Positions 56,822 through 64,000 of a stretch of DNA of 64,000 nucleotides are shown in pieces (within the stretch, counting starts at the first letter, position 1; the number at the start of each line of letters is the position of its first letter). The DNA is from Nilaparvata lugens (Eukaryota; Arthropoda; Insecta; Hemiptera; Delphacidae). Below the pieces are notes generated by a model, which had not been told where the DNA came from, did not search any database, and was given only the letters and a program-made list of their open reading frames with translations. Both the position numbers and the translations under genes were made by a program. The stretch lies in the NCBI RefSeq assembly GCF_014356525.2, contig NC_052516.1:30663484-30727483 (forward strand), read 5' to 3'.

Positions 56822-57097
56822 AATACCAGTACACAATTGATCACAGGGTGACGTGTTTATTATACAGCTGGTAACTTAAGATGCTGAAATTATAAGTAGC
56901 CACTCGGCCTAAAATTTCAAAAACATAGGTCTGTAAAATGGATTAATAAATAATTATTATTAGTCCCCCTCTTAAAATTTCTGGTCAGAAACCATCCCCA
57001 ATATTCACACAACAGTACTACAGAGTTGCCAATTCTCTGTCATCACCGCCTCCCATATTGAATAGCTGTGATTCAAGTTAATCCAGTATATCTGATT

Positions 57098-57460
57098 TAT
57101 AGTGAGGCCCACGTTATAATGGCAGTGAAGAAAGATAGCAGAACAACGTTGCCGAACCTCTGTCTTCTCAATGCCTTCTATAGATGGTAGCTGATACAGG
57201 TTTATTGATGAAATATTAACTGTTAATTCTCGTTTAAAATAATCAATTATATTTTATTAAGAAAGAATTTATATTTTTCAATAATTTCATAATGGATTTT
57301 TATAATTAAGATAAAATATTAATTATACATTGTTAAAAGATGAGGTGGCAACAGAGCAAAGCGAGAAAGAGATAGCGCTATCCACTTTGTTGAATGGTAT
57401 ACAAGGATAGCAATACCATTGTTTATCAAACACTGCCATTATAACGTGGACCTCACTATA
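57098..57460. repeat. MITE family B, inverted orientation
   Basis: TATAGTGAGGCCCACGTTAT ... ATAACGTGGACCTCACTATA, 363 bp. The interior runs opposite to the 54,622 copy (AACGTTGCCGAACCTCTGTC near the left end). Confidence 0.8.
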
Positions 57461-58999
57461 GTATAAAATTAATTTAGTGCAGGCAATGAATGCTGAAAAA
57501 ACGGTATGGAAGGGAAGTTTTTGAAGACAACTTTTGACTTTTCTGTCTAGGGTAATAAGTAGGTTACCACCTACTATCATGGGTTTCCACCCCTACCCAT
57601 TGTGCTAAAGGGGTGGTGGTGGTTTAGAGGTATCATTTTTGGGTTTCTCGCATATAACTCGAAAACTGTGCATCTTACAGACTTGACTGTCTCATACAAA
57701 ATTAAAGCTTACACTATATTGATTCAACAACTTTTTTTAATATATTTTGTAGTTTTTGAGATATCCGCTCTTGAAGGTGAGATATCTTTGGTAAAACACG
57801 TTTTGCCTCTAATTTCATTGCTATCTCTACTTCTATAATTTTTTGAAAATCGACGGAAACGATACATGATGATTATGAGCTTATCAAATTCTTTTCAATT
57901 TGATGTATAATTCCACAAGTTTACGCATTTTCCCACAACTGTTGTAGCAGCTTTAGTGTTGAGTGTGAAATCTTCAGTTTTGCAACAATAGACCAATAAA
58001 GGAATTAGGATGAAGGACCAATAAAGGATAAAGGAATTTTGAGGGGATGTTTCAAACACAATTTTTTCAAATAAATAAGTACCTAGTCCTAATTTATCTA
58101 TTACACCAATCTATTATAATGAGAGTTCTACAGTCTATTGTGGAGGTCGAGTCGTTTTATTCAATATTTCTCAATCACAGTGAATTATGAGACATAAATA
58201 GCCATATATTCAATTGGGACGCAGGCAGAAAAAAACAAGAATCATGTCATTAGTCTTGCAAAAGTCATTCAATATAAGAGGAGTTATATTAAATGACTGA
58301 TGACAGTCATTATTGCGCATTTTAACGTGACAACTGATCAATCCTGTGTGAAAAATTTTAAAAACCTGTTGACAGAATTCAATATGCACTACATTAACAG
58401 CTTGCCAACAGTCTCTATTGTAGCGGACTAAGTTACATGAGTTTTGCTATGGAATTGAAATCCATGATCATAAAAGCTCTAAATCACTACAGAAACGACT
58501 GGAATATTATATCACTGCTGAACATCAAATGGAACATCGATTAATATCCTGGTTCTATTCTTTTTTGAGAGAAATTTAGTTAATTTGGTTAACGTGTGAA
58601 ATATAAGTGCGGAAACTATGGTTGTCATCTCAAGGTTCCATTGTCCACATGATTACAGTGAGAATAATACTGTAATGAGATTATTTGTTTCGTTGTGAAA
58701 TTCTGTACAACTGTAAATCAGAACCATAACGTACAAAATACTGTAATAATATTACACTACAAAATTCTATAGTGCCATTTACTTACAATGATCTATAGTA
58801 AGTATTCTCTAAAATATATAATCATTTCTGAGTTTTCTAAAAATAATGATACTTATTCTTACAAATATTCACAACAGAGACTAATAATGGTACCGAAGTG
58901 AATATTATCTAGGTTCACTGCATTCTATAACAGTCTATATTCTCAACAGTTCAAGTCCAACTGAACCGGTCAACCATTATTGAATTTGGGACCTACCTA
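57461..58999. other. Nothing recognised in 1.5 kb
   Basis: Contains TTTTTGGGTTTCTCGCATATAACTCGAAAACTGTGCATCTTACAG-like repeat wording near 57,637-57,690 that could be an old element end; the 78-codon frame at 57,602-57,838 lies in it. No other candidate. Confidence 0.35.
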
Positions 59000-59107
59000 C
59001 ATGAGCAATCACTTTTAATCAGCTGATGCCAAGCTTTTTATATCTGTATCTTACCGTTTCTGTAAAAATACAGATATAGTCAGCTGATTAAAAGTGAATT
59101 GCTCATG
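59000..59107. repeat. Hairpin element, 108 bp
   Basis: CATGAGCAATCACTTTTAAT-CAGCTGA pairs with TCAGCTGATTAAAAGTGAAT-TGCTCATG; an inner stem ATATCTGTAT / ATACAGATAT. Confidence 0.85.
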
Positions 59108-59159
59108 TTCGCGGCGCGTATATCTGTACGCACCTTTAAATGTGTCAGATATTTATATT

Positions 59160-59815
59160 GTGTGATTCTTATATCACGGTAGCCCCCTGTGGGTTGGGGG
59201 AGTTCTGAGTCGAACATCGTACTCGAGAATGTGTTGAAAACCAGAATTCACAAACAGTATCCCTGTTTGTCGTAGGAGGCGACTAAAAGGGACCCCAAGG
59301 CAACTCCAGAAGTTGCCTTGCCTTCAAACCCACGGGATCTGCCCCATCAGAGCATTTTCGGAGAGGCAAAAAGAAAAACCCAAGAGACCAGAGATGGGTT
59401 AAACTCCAGGCACAAATGTAGGCCAAGAGGCTGAGTCGAGGATGACCAGGTGCATTGGAGGCGATTTGGCGATCCCTCCTCAAACGGAAGGACCTACAGA
59501 AAAGCCAGGAGTGGAACTCACGTAGGTCACGAGTTTGAGGGTGGAAAGGCCAAAACTCACCACTGCTCAAAGAAGGGCGGCCATTCAGGCAAAACTTCTT
59601 GGGAGAGGTGAGGCTTTTGACCCTGCGAAGTTTCGGAGGGACGAATAGAAAAACCCAAGAGACCAGAGATGGGTGAAACTCCAGGCACAAATGTGGGTCA
59701 AGAGGCTGAGTCAAGGGTGGCCAGGCGCCCTAGAGGCAACTTGGCCACTTCTTCCTCAGCGAAAAGACCTTCGAAGAAGGCCAGGAATGGAACTCACGTA
59801 AGTCACGAGGACTAA
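59160..59815. repeat. GC-richer retroelement-like segment with ~274-bp internal duplication
   Basis: Starts GTAGCCCCCTGTGGGTTGGG, includes CCCTGTTTGTCGTAGGAGGC and GACTAAAAGGG, then two copies (from about 59,375 and 59,649) of AAAAACCCAAGAGACCAGAG-ATGGGT...CTCCAGGCACAAATGT...AAGAGGCTGAGTC. The header resembles repeat sequence I associate with 5' regions of arthropod non-LTR elements. The 143-codon minus frame reads the two copies in different frames, so it is an artefact. Confidence 0.45.
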
Positions 59816-60713
59816 TCAGTCTGAAGAGACTGCCAAGCATATCACACTGGATTGCGACAAGCAACCAGGTGATGAATGGGATGTTAGCATAGGGAAAAAC
59901 TCCTGGTTCTTGTAAAGGACACAGGAATTGGTTTGCCTAACTAAACTACTTGGGAACACAATAAACTTCGGTTGACGTGTGGGGTTCTTTGAACCTTTGG
60001 ATCCTTGAATCCGTCCCTTCAAAAACAATAAACAATATATCACGGTACATGTATATCTTAAAAAAAGGTCAATCGAACATTCAATGGTGTCATAAAGTAT
60101 CAAAATTCGTGGTAACCTTCGCCAGTAGAAAAAATGATATCAGCTGAGAAAAAGTAGAAGACATGTGTAGCAACAAAAAATGAATACATAGCTAAGAAAA
60201 ATGAGAGAATAAATGCCATTAAACCCCAAAAAACAATTTACTAAATCCCAAAACAATGGTAAATTACTGAAAAAAACACATAAAATAGGGAAAAACTGAA
60301 AAAATTTGGCAATTAAACTGTGATTCTTATAACATGTTAATAGAAGGCTAGGCCTACTCACTATCAGATATCATTAACATTGTATTAAGAATCATAATTC
60401 AACAAATTACAAAAAACAGAATGTCTGTAAATTATTGAGTATTTGTTATGTAATATTATAACCCCCAAAAAACCTGTACCGTATCATATTTAAACAGCAT
60501 TACTACAAAGAAGGCTTATTGATTTTCCCTTTTAAGTGAGATTATTTCACACATTATGTTATTACATATATTATAAACTCTACACTTAAATATTATAATC
60601 TAAGGGCCACTGCTAACAAATATGTAACCTATAACACTAATATTGAATGTATAAGGAGGCAGTTAATTTACATAGGTACTAAAATAATAAACCTCATTCC
60701 AAATCACTTTCTC
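59816..60713. other. Nothing recognised
   Basis: A+T-rich; frames at 59,816-60,103 and 60,140-60,361 have no domain. Confidence 0.35.
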
Positions 60714-60829
60714 ATGGAGAATAAGATCAGCGGAAAAATTAAACCATTTAATTATGATAAAAAACTGGGCATACAGTATTTTCTTCTTCCATTTAGATAT
60801 ATGACTCGAGATTTCTGCTCCAGCATTGT

Positions 60830-61148
60830 TTTTTCATTAGTTTTTTCATTTTTCGGTGGACTCGCTTACCTTTATATTGCATACCTATTCCTCTGTTTTC
60901 TTCCTTCCCCCCATTTCTCCCTTCTTTTTGTCCTCATCACTTCTCTCTTCTCTTCTCTGCCTGCCTATTACATGGGAAACTATAGTTGACTAGGTATCTT
61001 TTTCTCTTTTTTTCTCTTCTTCAACTCACCCAACCACAAAGCCCATGGTTTTTTATATTTGTAACATTTTATTTGTTTTGTAATTCTTTGTTATTTTGTT
61101 TTGTCTTGTTTAGTGTGTTTCAATAAATATTGAAATTGAAAAAAAATT
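60830..61148 (+). mobile_element. LINE-like 3' end with poly(A)
   Basis: Pyrimidine-rich stretch, then T/G-rich sequence, CAATAAATATTGAAATTGAA and seven or more A residues. This fits a Jockey- or CR1-like 3' untranslated end. The 91-codon frame (60,714-60,989) before it is hydrophobic and could be the decayed tail of an ORF. Confidence 0.35.
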
Positions 61149-61332
61149 ATCATTGAATCCATGTACAGTAATCCAATATATATATTTCCCTCACAAAGAA
61201 AAATGGAAAACAAATTTAATATAATCCAGTTCGAGTTTAAAATAAAACAGATTCTGTTTGTGAGTAAAATGTGCAGATAATTAAGAATAAGTATAAGTAG
61301 CCTACGGTACCTAATAATTGCATATTTCTCAC

Positions 61333-61336
<4 letters not shown>

Positions 61337-61407
<71 letters not shown>
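61337..61407. repeat. (TA)n microsatellite
   Basis: About 70 bp of uninterrupted TA. Confidence 0.95.
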
Positions 61408-61410
<3 letters not shown>

Positions 61411-62128
61411 CACACTTAAGAAATGTTTGTGTGAACAGTGTTATTGATTCATCACTTGAAAGAATCCAGCCCGACCACTTCTAACCTAGGGAAAGGGGTC
61501 TAATCAATCTAAAATTCACTGACGCTCATTTGGTGGATAAATTACCAATATATTAAAAAAAATTATTATGAACAAGGCAATACATGATTTTCAACAGTCG
61601 TTGACCACTACTTAATAATTTTCAAAACCTGAAAATGACAATCTCAAAAGAAAGAATCTAGGAGATCCAAGGATACCCAATACGTAACTGAAATCCCCAA
61701 AAGATCAACATTGATCTTGAATACAAGGAAAATAATCCAAAACAGATTATAAGCAAGTCCACCCAAGTATTACTCAATATCCAATAAAAGAATTAATGCA
61801 AGTTCAAAAATAAAAGATAAAAGAAATTACTATTCAAGGGATACTTGGATTACCTAAGATTCAAATACAAATCAGTGAATTAGTGATTAGGTTGCAGTCC
61901 AATTCGTTCATCTAACATCACCCCAGTAGTGTTGCGGTCAAGTGTTCCTCAAATACACTGCTCGATCATTTCCGACTCAACACGGACAGTGAAAGGAATA
62001 CAATAATTCATTATCGAGAACAAACTATTATATTCCCAACCTGACAAGGATAAACGAATAACTTCCCCCACTATTCGCCGATTGTTCCAGTTTGGTAGAA
62101 AAATTGGAGATGTATTACCTCGATTCGG
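61408..62128. other. Nothing recognised
   Basis: A+T-rich; the 63-codon minus frame at 61,949-62,140 has no domain. Confidence 0.35.
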
Positions 62129-62310
62129 CGAACTTTCCAATTGGGAGTAACAAACTCTGGTAGTTCAACAGCATTCGGCAAAATTAGATGGTTATGCCAT
62201 TGTACAGCCGTGGTCCAACAGATCGTCCGTGACGTCAGAATCAGAATGTCGCCCAGCTCGTGGAGTGTCGGACAGTACGCCGAGATCGTGAATCCCCATG
62301 TCGTGGACCG
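62129..62310. other. GC-raised block with long open frames on both strands
   Basis: On the minus strand an acceptor-like TTTATTATTTTAAG|CGG (62,310) and a donor-like GAATCGAG|GTAATA (near 62,129) bound an open frame of ~61 codons; another minus frame ends at TAA 62,192 with VHDMGIHDLGVLSDTPRAGR. The plus strand is also open for ~73 codons ending DRLK. A CRE TGACGTCA (62,230) lies inside. It could be an exon or a retroelement remnant; the frame cannot be decided. Confidence 0.25.
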
Positions 62311-64000
62311 CTTAAAATAATAAACAATCTACAATAGTTTCTACTCCTCTAACAATAGGAATTCAAAAACAAATATTTTCAATTGGAATAATTTTAAGGA
62401 GTTCAAAAAAGAGTTTCGAATTATGCAACAAATCTATGCTTTGCGCACCTAACCTACTGTATAACAATCATTTCGGTTATTTCTATCTTAAGCATGGAGC
62501 CTACATGCTATGTATTGGCCACTCTTGAATTATAATCAACTAGTACTACGGCAAATAATAGTGGAATATCAAAATTATAATATTTCTTTATTAACATAAC
62601 TATTGGAATAATTGTCATCTGAAATTTATGGAGATTAGCTCTCCCCACTTTGAACAGAAGTAATTATCGATGTTTAAATGAAATAACGTTTAACAGAAAA
62701 CAAAGTAATATTTCTGCATCCTGACTTCCTATTCTAGTAGTAAAATTTGTTATTCTCGTCCAGAGAATCCATAGGATCACTTAATTACACGATCTAACCA
62801 GCAAACTTACAATCTAACCTGTCGTACATTGAATATGCAACCTTATATTTGTCTTATTACTACTTGTTTTGAGTCTATGGAAATCAATGTTCCCATTTTG
62901 GTATAATTATTACAAATAATAATTAAATACTTATGCTAGTACATACCTTTTGCGGATTTAATAAACAAGTAACAGAAGCGTTTGGTTCGCTTGGCTTGTA
63001 CAAAAGTCAAACGTTAGCAAAGATGAGCATTTACTCAAATGAGACATAAATTAATAGCTAGGTGAACGAGATAATTTGGTAAATGAGTTAGGCATGTTAA
63101 AATGCCAAAATTTAAATGCTAAAAGAAAGAAAAACTGTTCTTTAACAACACAAAATAGCTGCATGGGTGAGAATACAAAAACCCAAGCCAAAACAGACGC
63201 TAGCTATTCTGTCTCTATTCTCTCTGTTCTACCAAACAATGCAGTCGGCAAGGCAGACTGGCAACAAATTTAAAGAAAATTTCCCACAATGAGTTAAAAG
63301 GGAGAAAAACCAGATGGCTTCAGCGGGAACTTTAAATAAATCAACTACCTTGTAATGGGACCATTACATTCACCCCCTCGTTTTGGTGTGAAACACCAGG
63401 GAAAATCACAATCCCAGGGTAACTAACTAGATAAAAAAAATAACCTAAGTTTGTGGTAATTCAAGTCAAATAACCCACCGTTTCATGTGCTGCAACAAAC
63501 TAATAAATTGGTTCCTACCTAGTATTAAGACAAAGAAATGAAAAGCATTCCCCAAGTGCATTACTTGTCAAGAGATATATGACTAAGCTTACATTCTATT
63601 CATATATTACGCATTTATGTACAACATAATCACGAGGACAAAATGTTGAGACTATCCCAACCCATGTGGAAGAGTGACAGGATGCAAATAGGATTCCACA
63701 GGATACCAGATCATGGGATCCAAAGTTTCCAAAATACTGGATAAAATTCGAAAAGTTTAAATCATGAAGAAAGGTGCTGAAAGCAAAATATTTGGAAGAG
63801 GTAAAGGAATAATTGCAAAAGCAAAACAAAGTGGAATGATTGTAAAAGTAAAACCATGTCAAGTTGACAAAACAAAGGAAGCAAAACTTCAAATAAACCA
63901 TGTGGAATAGGACGAAGTTCCCAAAGGAATACAACTACTTAAAAGGAGAATTTGTGAGAATCCTGACCTTCCAGGTGGCCAGCCTGTCAATCAGTTTACT
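62311..64000. other. Nothing firm to the window edge
   Basis: A palindromic TGTAATGGGACCATTACA at about 63,352-63,369, followed by TTCACCCCCTCGTTTTGGTG, looks like an LTR-retroelement edge, but no partner was found. A 48-codon Lys/Ala-rich frame at 63,764 and a 112-codon Phe/Ser-rich minus frame at 63,596-63,934 lack supporting context. Confidence 0.3.

Noticed and set aside
59283..59714. 143-codon minus-strand frame
   Set aside because: It crosses two copies of a tandem duplication in different reading frames, which a real protein repeat would not do.

Overview
The window looks like nuclear DNA of an arthropod, most likely a hemipteran insect of the planthopper type. The reasons are an A+T-rich background, gene sparsity, one exon of a conserved insect transcription-factor gene, tRNA-derived SINEs, MITEs with TA or 3-bp target duplications, non-LTR elements and very long purine microsatellites. 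There are no operons, no rRNA genes and no CRISPR arrays. The species call is inference.

Region 1 (1-27,500) is mainly intronic or intergenic. Its one firmly recognisable host gene segment is a GC-rich coding exon on the minus strand (19,527-19,880), the N-terminal DUF4772-type region of a Glut4EF / ZNF704 / ZNF395-family protein. It has a splice acceptor just upstream and a GAG|GTAAGA donor. A ~440-nt tract that would be pyrimidine-rich in the transcript lies about 100 nt upstream of the acceptor, and a small repeat family abuts the donor. The flanks hold degenerate minisatellites, foldback MITEs, two SINEs and several GC-rich islands that combine TGACGTCA, GCCGGCCGG and CACGTG sites.

Region 2 (27,500-36,500) holds two promoter-like islands, two weakly supported first coding exons (27,478-27,517 minus; 29,007-29,152 plus), a 740-bp terminal-inverted-repeat element, a 26-bp minisatellite that grows out of a MITE, and an RTE-like LINE 3' end.

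Region 3 (36,574-44,255) is a ~7.7-kb LTR-type retrotransposon on the minus strand. Its ~1.2-kb terminal direct repeats differ at only about a dozen positions. It carries a frameshifted gag and a membrane-segment ORF, but no reverse transcriptase, integrase or protease that I can see.

Region 4 (44,256-51,300) is a pile of nested repeats: a Helitron-like or foldback element, a 1.24-kb head-to-tail duplication, a Harbinger-like MITE with a TTA target duplication, and a ~1-kb GAA array.

Region 5 (51,300-64,000) contains a SINE with 12-bp target duplications whose AAT tail has been invaded by a 5'-truncated R4/Dong-like LINE encoding a CCHC knuckle and a restriction-like endonuclease. It also holds a near-perfect 117-bp palindrome, further MITEs, a possible terminal exon (54,207-54,482), and a GC-rich promoter-like island with a consensus RFX X-box, paired E2F-like sites and a G-quadruplex motif (56,007-56,189).

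Most other open frames are short, low in complexity or created by repeats, and are not called genes. Intron-split genes are easily missed here, so absence of a call is weak evidence of absence.
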